Shown: one piece after another, positions 30,401 through 43,400 of the stretch
How positions within the stretch are numbered: the stretch's first letter is position 1
Layout: each line of letters opens with the position of its first letter
DNA from: Elysia crispata
Taxonomy: Eukaryota; Mollusca; Gastropoda; Plakobranchidae
Reading direction: 5' to 3'
DNA: 64,000 bases
NCBI GenBank assembly: GCA_033675545.1
Contig: JAWDGP010007174.1
Span: 512,501-576,500, forward strand
Made by a program: the position numbers and the translations under genes
The notes under the pieces: generated by a model
Databases searched by the model: none
What the model was told of the DNA's origin: nothing
Seen by the model: the letters and a program-made list of their open reading frames with translations, nothing else

Positions 30401-31307
30401 TAAGATCTAATGTCTGTTGTGCATGCATACCATAGTTTCAAGCCCATATAAGGTAGGGCCAAAAGCATTTTTCTAGTTCTGTTTTTCATTCGGTATCACT
30501 TTCAAACCTCCTCGGCTTTTTCGATGGTTTGAAACGTGCACTTTAATCTTTTACTTCTATATTAAAAAAACAAACCATGTAAGAAAAGGACTCTATTTTT
30601 ACTCAACTAAGCTGCCAAATAAGATTTTAAACAACAGCATTAGCAATAAAAACAAAAATTAATAAGTCCGCACCAATTTTCCGCTTTTGCCAATAAATGT
30701 TGACCTTGGAAGAAAAAAGTGCGGTGTCATAATAAAATTAATATTCTACCACTGAACATATTCCTGTGAGGTCGAGTTTCGCATGATACTAAAAAAAAAA
30801 TATATATCAATCTCAGAAAGAAAATCGTTGTTGGCGTCTTTTTCTTCCAATCAAGTCCATTTGAACTTATTTCGAACACCACTCTCCACTACCTTCAGAT
30901 CCGATGAGCGTTGTAAGAAATGTTCCAGCATGACTAATGTACAAGGAGGTAGATTCTAGATCTAGATCTACACAGTAGAATAGGCTTAATATTGTTCCAA
31001 ATAGATCAACACGACGATAAATCCAGAAATTTCAGAAAGCGAGTTCCTAAAATGCTTTCGAATGAAGAAACGAATCAGACTTCAAGTAAACTAAAGTTAA
31101 ATCAATGTGGATTGGCAGCCGCCCGAGCGAAACTACGAGAAACAAAGAGCAAAAACAAGGGAAACAAAAACTGAAAGAGGTCGAACTGCAACAGTATGCA
31201 TGCTCGATTTAAATTTGGACTTCATGCACTTCTTGGTTTTCTGACAGTGGGGAGCTTCTCTCATACCGGAGTTTCCCGATGATACGCAAGCGAGCTAAAA
31301 ATAAAGT

Positions 31308-31504
31308 GCCGACAATATTGTCGGCAGTGGGACTGAATGTGCCGACAATTGTCGGCAGTTTTGAAAAGCGACTGTCGGCGTTTTAACTGCTAGCCGCTGT
31401 TAGAGTGGCGGATTGCTGACTCGCCGACAATTTGATGTTAATGGTGTTTTGGCCGTAAAAATTTGCTGAACGGCCGTGATTGTCGGAAATCCGACAATTG
31501 TCGG
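31308..31504. promoter_or_regulatory. Cluster of CCGACAATTGTCGG palindromes
   Basis: Three perfect palindromes: GCCGACAATATTGTCGGC at 31308-31325, GCCGACAATTGTCGGC at 31341-31356 and CCGACAATTGTCGG at 31491-31504. Half sites lie between them: CTGTCGGCG near 31372, CGCCGACAATT at 31422 and ATTGTCGG near 31479. The block is GC-rich for this window and lies about 1 kb upstream of the inferred RAB14 start. It could be a dimeric factor's binding cluster, remnant transposon ends or a tandem repeat seed. The function is unknown. Confidence 0.6.
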
Positions 31505-32447
31505 CACGCATGCAGGTCTATGTAGACCTTTCGATCTTTTCATCTGTCGAAATTGTATAGTCCTAGTACTAATTTGTGGCATGCGTGGCATAGACAATGT
31601 TCCAGATAAAGGTCTGGATCTAGTTCTGAATTCCAGTCATGTCGAAAATCTAAATCTTGATTCTAGATCTAGGCCTAGATCTAAATTTTAAATACACATT
31701 CTACTTTCTACATGATTCTTTTTTAAGATATATAGTCTAGATATCACATGAAGAGAATTTGTAGCATACTATGGAAATATTTCAATTAATCTTTGTTTTT
31801 TTTTTAAGTATTGAAAATGTTTTTTGTTATTATTTTAATCGCTTGACCCCATTTACTGACATGAAGTGATAAAAGCTGATCCATTCTCTCTTGATTCAGA
31901 GTCAACATTGGCACCATAGTAGAATATGGTTCCGCTAGCCTTGATTTAGTGCAGTTAATTCTAATTAAAGTAATACTAATAGGCCTATCAATTATCAAAT
32001 GCATTGTGATCTTCATTATACTATTTTATAGATCTAGATCTAATTCTAAGTCTATAGGCCTAGACACAATAGTCTAATTTCTAAAGCATCTAATCTAACT
32101 TAAGCGAAGCTTAGGTTACATTTCGTTGAAATTTCGATGCCAAGGTATAGGTCTATGTCGACTAGATTCCCACTTTCAAATCAGAAAATTTCCAGGTAAC
32201 TTCAGTATAATCGGATTGAGTGTGTCAATATCATCGTTAAAATAGACACAACATAACTCACGTGAGTCAGCGACTTGCTTGAGATAAAGTAATCCTTCCT
32301 TCTATGCAGAGATACCTTTTATTCAACAATAAAGCGCCAAAGGAAATGATACGAGAAGAAATTATCTGTATGGGTTGTATAGTAAGGATTTTGGATTAGA
32401 TTTGCTTGCTCCGTTCAGTCTGTTCCTTGTTTGTTGACAGTGTAACT

Positions 32448-32458
32448 AAAAATGGCGG
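32448..32458 (+). promoter_or_regulatory. YY1-like motif, candidate FSAF1 promoter
   Basis: AAAATGGCGGA matches the YY1 consensus often found at or just after start sites of housekeeping genes. The surrounding 32.44-32.50 kb is GC- and CpG-richer than its flanks. It could mark the FSAF1 start about 5 kb from the start-codon exon. A single short motif, so weak evidence. Confidence 0.25.
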
Positions 32459-33339
32459 ATGTGCTGATTCGTCATCGCCATCTACCGTAGGGGCGTAAAC
32501 TAGGGGAATTTACTCCAAAAATAAAAGAGAACAAAAATTGGAGAGGACCAGCTCTACCAAAGCCAAAACTCATCGTTGTTTGTTATTAATTTCGATAGTG
32601 AAATAAGTTAAACAATGGTGCTATTAGTTTCATAATCCGTTTTAGAGAGATGGGGTGAAAGAATATCAGAGAAAAGACTGCTTTCTCCTATTATTTCTCT
32701 CTTTATAGCCACATTTACAGGATTCTTACAATTAGCACACATATACTCAAATGATTGGATTTCTGCAACTGCTAAGGCTCTTAATTCCCCTAATCATTTC
32801 GACAAGCAATATTTTTGTGAATAAACACTTTAGAATTTTATGTACATGTGTAAATTAGTTCAATCTGTGATAAATTTCATATTAAAAAAACAGGTACTCT
32901 ATTCTCTCTGTCTCTTAAATCTGTTTTATAATAGTTTTTTTTTGTTTGTTTTTGTTTTTGATTTTTGGTTTTGTTGTTGTTGTTTTTTTATGTTTTGTTT
33001 TTTTGTTTTGGGGGGAGTGGTTGATTTGTCCTTACTATTGAATTTTTTTTTTTTTGGATACCAATTTTTTTTTTTCAAAATAATTTTTAATTATGCAGAT
33101 TATCTGTCTTTTTCTCGCACTCTATCACCTTGTTTTACGTTAACTCCGGGTATTGATGTTGAAGTTCATCCATCTCGTCAACTACTTGGTGAAGAAAGGA
33201 CTCTTATTAGGATTTTTTTTCTTTTTAATACATCTGGCAACATGATCATGTGCCAGTGGCTACTTAATCCAAACCGAAACTTTAGAAAAGCCGAAGTGCA
33301 CCTGAGAACTTCAAACTTGACTTGTCTCTTTTAAAATCG

Positions 33340-33568
33340 AGGAAAATATCGTATGGCTGTTCAAAATAAATGTGAAGTTCGGAGAAGCCGACGAAGTGGA
33401 CCGACAATGGTTGAAGTTCAAAGCAGCGGTCATAGAAGCAGCAGGGGAACAAAATAATACCAAGAGTCGAAAGGGAAAATAAAAGAAAAGTAGATTGCAG
33501 ATGATATTTTAGAACCCATCGACAAGAGGCAAAGCCAAAACGTACTAGTGAAAAACACGAAACATTGC

Positions 33569-33608
<40 letters not shown>

Positions 33609-34235
33609 GAAAAAAATGTGATGAAGCCAAAGATAAGTGGATCAATGACAAATGCGGAAACATCGATCTGTACCACAGTTGCACTGAGCAGACAATGTTT
33701 AGAAACATTGAAGAAATCTCTGGAGAGAAAACCTGATCATGCACAGGATGTAAAGCGGTAACATCATTATGGAAAAAAAAATTCAAGGCGTATGGGCAGA
33801 GCACACAAATGAACTTTCTGAAGACTATAGAAAGGATTGCAATGTAATGAAGCACAATTTTGCTGGACCACCTATCGTGAAAGATGAGATTCGTGCAACA
33901 ATAAGAAACATGAAGTCAGGCAAAGCATTAGGTTTAGACATTTGGCTACATTAGTGGAACTTCTAGAAGAACTTTCAGACTTTGAAATTAATAAGATCCC
34001 AAAATTACTCTACGAAATGTATGACACAGAGTAGATTCCACCAGACATCTTCAAATCTGTGTTTATAACACTGCCAAAGAAACAAAGGGCAACAGGGTTT
34101 GAATCATATAGAACGATCAGCTTTATCAGTTATGTCATCAAAATACTTTTCAGAATCATCATGATACGAGTCAAAAACAAAAAATCAAACTAGAATTAGC
34201 TGAGGAACAGTGGCCTCTAGATCCAACTGGTTCGT
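33340..34235 (+). mobile_element. RTE-type LINE, internal fragment
   Basis: Translates, with interruptions, to the region linking endonuclease and reverse transcriptase: CDEAKDKWINDKC, then QGVWAEHTNELSEDYRKD, then GPPIVKDEIRATIRNMKSGK, a standard phrase of RTE-like ORFs. An A36 run at 33572-33607 lies inside. Both ends of the element are missing. The same protein region is present in the LINE at 41445-44065 (PPI.KDDI near 42900 on the minus strand). Long degenerate. Confidence 0.8.
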
Positions 34236-34507
34236 TTACATTTTTTTAACCTACAATTATGATAGTGCCAAGAATGCTTATCGTGAGGGCAAAGCTTAAA
34301 TATAATGGGTGCGCAGTGCTAGGGTTAAGAACACATAAGACACTCACACCTCGCGTCAATGCGTATGTTAGAAGAGTAAGTTTATGCAGCATCATGACTG
34401 TGGATAATTTAGTGTTGTACACAAACCGGTCTATTTCCTTTAATTGGTATATTTATATGCATTTATTAGAATTTTCTGCGGACACAGTACCTCATTCCTC
34501 GCTTCAC

Positions 34508-34586
<79 letters not shown>
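34508..34586. repeat. (CT)n microsatellite
   Basis: About 79 bases of CT with one slip. Complementary to the GA array at 34705-34812. Confidence 0.97.
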
Positions 34587-34589
<3 letters not shown>

Positions 34590-34701
34590 ATATCACCTGG
34601 GATCTCAAATTCACGATATTCACATGCACTTTTACTTGTGCCGGACCAAAAAAAAAAAACAAAAAAACCAGAGTCAGAGACACGCATTGAAAGAGATAGA
34701 T

Positions 34702-34815
<114 letters not shown>

Positions 34816-34881
34816 GGGAGGGGAGATAGACAGGGAGAGAAAAATAAAAAAAAATAAACTGAGAGAGAGGGAAATGTGATG

Positions 34882-34972
<91 letters not shown>

Positions 34973-34996
34973 AAGCAGTAGTAGTAGTAGTAGCAG
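34882..34996. repeat. (GTA)n microsatellite
   Basis: About 115 bases of GTA trinucleotide, with AGC and GCA interruptions toward the end. Confidence 0.97.
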
Positions 34997-35011
34997 TCGC
35001 TCCCTCGCATT

Positions 35012-35012
35012 T

Positions 35013-35054
<42 letters not shown>
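35012..35054. repeat. (CT)n microsatellite
   Basis: Second CT array, closing the compound microsatellite block; starts after TCGCTCCCTCGCATTTT. Confidence 0.95.
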
Positions 35055-35060
<6 letters not shown>

Positions 35061-36104
35061 CTATACTTGATTAATTAATACTCAATGTGCATGATTTTAT
35101 ATGTAAGATTTTTTCTATCTGTTTTTCTTTGTCACCCCCCACTCGTCTGATCCTCTTGCGTATGTAGGCCTACATTCTCTTTCTTTTTATGCTCTGTGGT
35201 CTGTCTCTTTGGCTCTCTTCCTTTTACTTTATTATTTTTGGAATGTTTTAATTTTGACCACTTAGTCTTTACGGTCGGTACCAATTCTCGAACTTTTTTT
35301 TTCTCCCATTAAAAGCCGCACCTGTGAAAGGAGGACAAAATATTATGCTTAAGTTTTATAACAAAAAAAAAAAAATTAAATAATAATAATAATAACAATT
35401 GAAGGTTTCGTTGATGATTTAACGCAAGCATCCGGACCTTTTTTTTATCAAGCGAGTATTTAAGTTTCAAAACTCAGTTTCTGGGTTTGTAGGTTAATAA
35501 CAAAAAATAAACAAAAAATTTGATCGTTTGCACAACTTTACTGAAAATCATCTGCCTGTGGAACAGAGTACTGAAAAGGCAAAATCCTGCACGAAAATAC
35601 ACTCAACTTTCGGATTAATTGCTGTGTAGTTGTACGAATAAACAGTAATTGTCCATCATTAAACTAAGTGTGAAGTATTAATATAATTGTACAGATAATC
35701 AATCACTCTAGAAATAAAGGATTCCATCAAGAAATGCACACAGCAGATCTAGATCTACATTCCTTCTAGATTTTTGGGGCTCCAAAAATTTACCTAAGCC
35801 CTAGATTTACCAATTTGACTTGTCAACTTTCACAAAACAAATGATCAATATCTCAGTTGGCAAAACATTGACTGACAATAATACATAAACGTTTTTTTGT
35901 TTGTTTGTATTTTTATTTTTTTCAGCTTGTTTATAAAGAAACGTGCTATAGACAAAGAATTCATTGGTTTTTCTTTCGTACAGTACTTCTAAAACTCTAT
36001 TATGTCACCTCTTGTACCTGCTTTTGCCAGTTTGACTTTATCAATTAATAGTCTTGATTATCAGACAAATCGTGCTCAATGAAGGACAGCAAGCTAGCTA
36101 GCTA

Positions 36105-36160
36105 GACAGATAGAGAAAGAGAGAGAGGGAGGGAGAGGGAGAGATATTGATAGATAGATC

Positions 36161-36202
<42 letters not shown>

Positions 36203-36228
36203 GACAGATAGAGAGTGAAAGAGAGAGC
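36105..36228. repeat. Compound GAGA/GATA/GACA repeat
   Basis: Purine-rich array mixing GATA, GAGA and a clean (GACA)n run near 36178-36200. Confidence 0.9.
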
Positions 36229-37490
36229 GTAACCAATCAATCAAATTTACCTCCATTTGAATACTTTTTAGGTTTGCTAATATCTGGATCTAGATCTAGT
36301 ACTAAAAACAGACAACCTGAGTTATAAATTAATTTTCAAGACTAATGTTTATACGAAGTCATTTGAAAGTAAGGTAATAATAATTAATTATTACAGTACA
36401 TGTACTTAGATTCACAACTCCTAGTACTATTTAACTCTTCAAAATGCGCAAATCGAAAACGAAAATAGAGCAACTCATATGTTTAGATTGCTCAGGGTTG
36501 AAACGAAGTGATAAAAAGCAAGAATTATTCATATTGATTGATCAGTCTAGAAGTTTATAGATTGAGATTAGATCTAAATTTTGTCTAATGTCCAAACTAC
36601 ACTCACTCTAATCAGGATCTACATCTGGATATAGATTTTGGACATAAATATCTAGTCTAGATCTAGATTTAGAATCTATTTAAGAATTGGTAATTTTTTT
36701 GTGTGCTAGTAATATTCCTACTTTAAAACAAGATGAAAAGATTTTGAGTTAAGTTAGTTCCTTGCTACAAAGAGAAATAGTGCAAAAAAAATTAACTTTT
36801 CAAGCTGATACTATTAAATTTATCATCGTAAGCCAAGAATGAGCTAAATCAAATTGGTGTTCAGAGCAACAGTTACAGTATCAAGAATGTTTAATACATG
36901 AAAGTTATGAGAATGAGAAAAATTACCTAGATCTAGATCTAGAAGAACTAAGGGCCTAGATCTCATTTCTAAACCAATAGTCTAAATGTATTGATCAAGA
37001 TCTAGACCTAGACCTAGAATCTAATCTAAATCTAACTTTTTCAGTCTGTTTTACTCTGGATCTAGATTCTAGATCTTGTTATCATTTTGACATTAAAAAT
37101 AACATGACATTTCTGGGAAAGACCAACAGTATTACACTTTAGGAAGCTATTTACAGAATTTAAATCAACATTTGGCTCGGCTTAAAAATTGCATCAATTT
37201 TCTAAAAATTAAAGGACAGGAGCTCGACTTTCTGGAATGAAAATAATGAACACAATGGACAGCATATGCATGGCATTTGTAAACTCTACTTTTCAAATGT
37301 AGGAATTTATCTTTTTATCATTCTGATTTCATAGTACAAAACCCTAGATAAGAGTTATAGTAAATAAAATTCTGTTATGTTTTGTTATTCAAGTTATCAA
37401 TTTATAATAGGATGAAGTGAAAAAAATTCTGTTATGTTTTGTTATTTTGAAGTTATAAATTCATTTCAGGAGTGCTAGATCATAGAAGAG

Positions 37491-40400
37491 ATGTCAAAGC
37501 CTAAAAAGGAAGTGGAGGTGGTAGTTTTCAACAACCCATACAAAGGAAAAGACAAAAGGTCTAGCCTTGTGGAAAATGACGATAACCAAAAGGTGAGATA
37601 AGATCACACGTTGCAGAAAACACTTCAATTCCGTTCACTTTAGTTGAGGGCAATAAATAAGCAGGCACCTGACAGCCCAGCAGCGCTCACAGTCTCATGA
37701 GAGGCCACTCCACTGGGAGGTTAATGGCCTGCCACACGATACAGGTGCTAACTGATTGCTTATACTCAATTTTAGCAAAAAATCTATGAAATTCAACATT
37801 TAGTTTCATTCTCCAGATGCGAGGATACTGATCAAATCATCATTTTCTCTTCTCAAATAATTTCTCCGAATACTGTACTTTGTGATGAACCTAATTTTGT
37901 TTGGATCAGTACAATTGTTCCAGTGTTATCATTACTTGAATTTGTTGACAGAAAATCTTAAATTTTTCCAGTTGTGTTCTTTTTGGGTGAGTCCTTTTTT
38001 CATTATTTACTGCCCATAGATATATTTTATTTTTTCATCAAAAGATTAGAACACCTTTCTAATTTACAATGATATTTGAATTTTGTTTTTACGCTATCAC
38101 AGTTGAACCGTAGCGTGATAAATTGTTTCTCTTGTCGTAAATTTTATAATTTTGATTCCTAGATTTAACTAGTGTTTTTAGCATGAATCAAGTAAAAGGG
38201 ATAACATGAGACAAGTACAAGAACGTATTCATTTTAGTCTAGCATTGTTATGATAATCATTGCGAGTATCTGATAAACTTGGTAACCTGGTGGGAATAAT
38301 AAATTAAGCCCCTTAAGTAAATGAAGTGAGTTGGGATTTTCACTTTTTATAAGTTTTGTATTAGCTACCATTTGCTTACCTTTCCAGGGTGAAATTTATC
38401 TTTCACCAATGAACACACAATTGAACACACATGAGACTCATCTCAAGCATGTAGACAGCCTTTGCAGAATTTGTGGTAGGAGAACATTAACATATATTCT
38501 GTTCATTTATCACACTGAAGGAGTACAATAAAGGGCAATGTGTATGTATCGTGTTGATTATGTGGGGATGGCAAGGAGACGCAAAAAGCAAAGTTACTTA
38601 AAGACTGCTTTGAAGAAGATGCATGAAAACCACCACATTTGGTTACCATGATAAAACTGTTGAGGCCAACGACTGCCCTCAGTGTCAACAGTTTAAGTAT
38701 TTCACTGCAGGCAACAAATTTCTTAAAAAACCTGTGTGTGAGGCAGGACCAAGTCCTGTGTCAACACCCTTTCCAGACTAGTTCAGCTCACAACCTGCAC
38801 CATCACAAGAGACATAGGTGAGTGACAATAGATCAAACACTTCTCTAGGATTAGGATATCGTGACGAATTCCAGTGATCTCCCCCACCACTAGATACATA
38901 TATGACTGTGTGGAGAGACTTCAAGCATTTCACCATCGTTTGTACACACAAAAAAAAAGAGAACTAGATTAACCATTGCATCCTCTACTATCACAAGATA
39001 GTTATGAGATACCCAGCACATCACTTGGCAGATGCAAAACAAGACACAGACAATTATCAAAATGTGTTCACAGATATATGATAGACTGTACCATTCATGA
39101 TGCTGCTGCATGCACTAAGCAATTTGCTTATGCCATTAGTGGTAAAGAACTTCATTTCACACAGCCTCTTGCTTTTTCAACTCCCACCAAAATACAATGT
39201 GTGGCCAAGAAAGCTGATGCTCTTGTCTCTTTTAAACGCGTGTTGTTTAACCAATGTTTCAACAGCACTGTCTTTGTAAATGTCTCCTGTGTACAGATCT
39301 GCTCTGACATGTAATTACTGACCGTTAATGGCCATCAGTATTCCCCCTCATTAGTTGCCACACTTGTGCTAGCCAGTTATCGCTGACCCAGAAGGGGAAA
39401 TTGTTGAGCGTGAGATTGTGTGAGTGACTCATCGTTTTTATGACACCCATATCTGATAAACTGCGCTTGACGTGTAAAACCTGAAAAGTGAGTACGTATA
39501 TTTGTTTTCAAACCCATGTCTGCCTGCATGCCGATTATCTCGGAAACTCATGGGCGTCTCTTGATGTTATAAACTACTGCTTTGATTTTGCCATTTTGCA
39601 CTGAAATCAGTAACTTTAACATGTAATTATACAGTCATAATGTGTGTATTTTTTTCTTTCTTCAAATGAAATAATGCACAATTAATTAAATTTATGAAAT
39701 TGTCTTCACAAAAGTGATAACTGTATTCGGTATTTTGCATTTTTGTCTTTAAAAAGTAGTGCATTCCTGCTGCATGCCTTTTTCTACTGCTCAGGTAAAA
39801 TTTCTGCCCACCCGGGGTGAGCTGTCTGATAAAGATTTATGGGCTTTGAACAAGCTGCTGGCAAACTAAAGTGAACAAAATTCGCTTCCGTGCAGAGATT
39901 AAATTTGTTAAATTTATCTGTCACTCCATAGCTTTATGTGGTGTATAATGACATTGTTAAGTGTAATATATTCTTTGTTAAGAGTTTATTCTATACTAAC
40001 AAATGTTGCAAGATGAGTTATAAGCCTACCACTGTGGCTGAGAATGTTTCTAATAGATGTGACTAAATCTGCATATGATCAATTTTGATACAAAGCAAGG
40101 CTTTAAGGTGTTCTGCAACACTTTATTTCTTTTTTAGATTTGTTTCATTTCAGGTGGCTGCATGCACAATTGTGCATTAAACCCACAGCACTTCTCTAGA
40201 ACTTATACTGTGTAAGACATGACTTCATTTTGTGTCAGCCTCAATTCCTCAAAGTAATGCTGCAATATAGGTTGTTTTTTTTCCAGGATAAACTGAAATC
40301 GGGTCAAGCAGGCCCATCAGCAAGTCGACCCACATTTGATCAAAAGAAGGCCAAATATGAAATTCGCAAGCTCGGCATTCATGGCATGGACAAATCTAAC

Positions 40401-43400
40401 AAGCAAAATGCCATGGCTGATTTGTTGATAGAGCTGGGTGCCACAGTAGGTTTTTTTTTTTCTTTAAAAGGTTGGGCAGATCTATATGATTGACATATCT
40501 TGTATTTCCTTTAAGGTGATCAGCAGTTGCTTCTATGGGTCTCTAGGACTATTAAAGAAGTTGAAAGAGGAATCATTCGTTAACTGAGTAATCATGATTG
40601 CACCCTTCAAACTTATGTCTTAAATCACTGCTACTGTTAGGCGTTGCTCCAAAATAAAAGAGTATCTTATGTTATGATGTGCATGGTTGCAGGATGTAAG
40701 AATTGGAAAGTAAAAATAAATTACTTCTTTTAAGTGCAGACATTTAGATTTAGTAATTTAGAAGGCAGATTCTTTAGAGAAAAACAAGCATATCTACAGA
40801 CAAATATCATATAATCAAATTAAAATTTTAAAGCAGCTTTATTATCAGAAGTGAAGAGATATTTTCTATTGAAGAAGACTTTAAGTCTAGATGTTATTAT
40901 TCTTGTCAGAGTGTACTAGATCTTAATTATAGTTCACTGACAGATGGATTTTAAATTTTATTGTATTTTAATGTAGAGGTTTAGAAATAGCTCAAATTCT
41001 ATCACATTAGGATCTGCTGTGACTCTATATGACAATATTTAAAACGTTTTGTGGTTTATAATCCTGAATTATGAATGATATTTCTTTATGGTGCCATTTT
41101 AGGTGAAAAAATTCTAAAATAAGATTTTTAACAGTATAAAGGTGTTAGTAATCTAGTTTGTTGTTTTAAAAACCACATGGTTTGTCTTCTTTTCTTTGCT
41201 TCTTATCATTAGGTATTTGTATATTCACCTCTTTACCTCATTTGACCCTTTCTCCATTTTCAGCCTCCAAGAAACAAGGTATATCACATAAAAGAGTACC
41301 AACAAATGGCAAAGAAGAAAAAAGAAGAGGAAGAGAAAATGCAGATGATGACAGAGGGCAAGAAAAAGAAGAAAGCAAAAGAAAAGAGGTACTGTCTATT
41401 TTTTTTTACAATGTTTTACTAAGCCTCCCCCTCCTACCACCCTCAATCAATCAATCAAATGCCCTGCTCTTTACCTTAGGCAATCATGACCTTCCAACAT
41501 CTCTGTCCCTCATTGCTTTTAGTATGTCTGTTACTTTCCTATGTTTAGTGACTTTGTTAGCAGCATCTTTTCTCGCTGTTTTTCCCAGCTGCCTTTTCCT
41601 TTGATCATTGCGGTTGTCACAAGATGTTCTAGTATCAATTTATGATTGATCTTGTTGTATCAGTCTCTTGTAACACTGTTCTGTTTGAATTCTTTGCAAT
41701 CCATGAGACTTGTACCATTCTCCGTAGGAACCTCAATTTTGTTGCGTCCAGTTTCTTTTGTAGCTGTTATGAAATTGTCCAGGCCTCACATCCATACACC
41801 AGAATGGGTTCAATATAGCACTTTATAGTTTTTCTTCTTGTGTGGACGGAGATGTATATCTATTTTTCGTACCCATTTCATTCTCTGGAAAGTCTTTTTT
41901 GTTTTTGCTATTCTTGATACCAGTTCAGTGTTATTGCATCCATCACTTGATATTAAAGTACCTAAGTATTTGAATTGATATCTTTGCTTGAGTTTGTTCA
42001 CATTGATAAAGATGTTGATCTGTGGAAACTCATTGTTTCAACTGATCACTATTACTTCTGTTCCATTTTTTGCTGTTCCATTCCAATCCTTTCTTTCCGC
42101 TTTCTTCATGAAAATGTCTAACATAAACAATTGTTGCAAATCTTCTTTATTTTCTGCAAATAATACAGTATCATCAGCGTATCTCAAGTTTACGCTGTGT
42201 CCTCCTATTTTAATTCCAGGATATTCTTCTAGGTTTTGCATAATTATTTCACTTTAGAGAGAGAAAAAAATCTGGCGAAAGCACATGTCCATGCCTGACA
42301 TCCCACACTATATTTTTTTTTCAATGAACTGATTTCCCCATCAACTCCCATTGCTGCTGTTCGTTCCCAGTATATGGTTTTAATCACAGGGAAATCTTTT
42401 CCATCCATCTTCAGCTCTGTTAGTTGTGAGATTATGTCATCATGTCATACTTTGTCAAATACCTTGGTGTAGCCAATGAAGCACAGGAATACCTCTATTT
42501 GTACTCCCAGAGCTTGTTCTTTTATAGTTCCAAAGATGTAGATTGCATTTGTTGTACTTTTTCTCTCCTTAAACCCACATTTTTCCTCTGCTATTTCTAA
42601 TTTGATTTTGTTTCTGACTTGCATCAAAATTATTCTTAAAATTATTTTAGTGTTATGACTCATAAACTGGTTGTTCTATGCAATTCACATTCTTTTGCCC
42701 CTGGTTCTTTGGCATTACTATAAATTTAGGTTTGGAGATATCTGGTGGAATCTGACCTGTGTCCTTGATTCCGTTGATTAATATTGCAATCTTGTCAATT
42801 ACATGTCTTCAAGTGCTTTTAAAAGTTCCACTGATATACTGCCTGGGCCTGTTGTTTTGCTTGATTTCATCTTACTTATTGCTGTCCGGATATCATCTTT
42901 CATGATAGGTGGATCAGCAAAATTGCACTTGATTACATAGCAATCCTTTCTGAGGTCTTCTAAAAGTTAACTCATGTACATGTACTCTGTCCATCTGCCA
43001 AGGATTTTATCTATTTGCAATATGATGTCACAGGCATCCTATGTATGAGCAGGTTATCTTTGTAGAGATTTTGTCAGTGTTTTCTGCTCATTGTCTGCTC
43101 AATACTTCTGCAGTATTGATCCACTCCTCCTTGGCTTTATCACATTTTTCCGTTTTGTATTTTTCCCTTTTATTTTGTACTTGTCTCCTTTTTTTCCATG
43201 AGATTCAAAATATCCCCCGTCATCCACTTTTTTTCCCCTCTAGTCTCTTGGTATTTGTTCCATTGCTGCTTCTGTGGCCGCTACTTTGAATTTCTTCCAT
43301 TGTTGGTCCTTTTCTTCAGCTTCTCCTATTTTGATAAGCCACACGATATTTTTCCCAAGGATCTAGGCTTGATTTCAATAGAGCTATGATGTTTTTAGGT

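Noticed and set aside
30992-31174. 60-residue basic frame ending KSKNKGNKN
   Set aside because: Has a start and a stop but no recognisable family and no splice link to RAB14 or FSAF1; kept as non-coding.
31400-31691. Overlapping frames of 65 and 71 residues
   Set aside because: They arise from the palindrome cluster, whose symmetric sequence keeps both strands open; no protein similarity.
32840-33334. 164-residue Phe-rich frame
   Set aside because: Poly-T tract translation with no conserved segment; the LINE fragment begins only after it.
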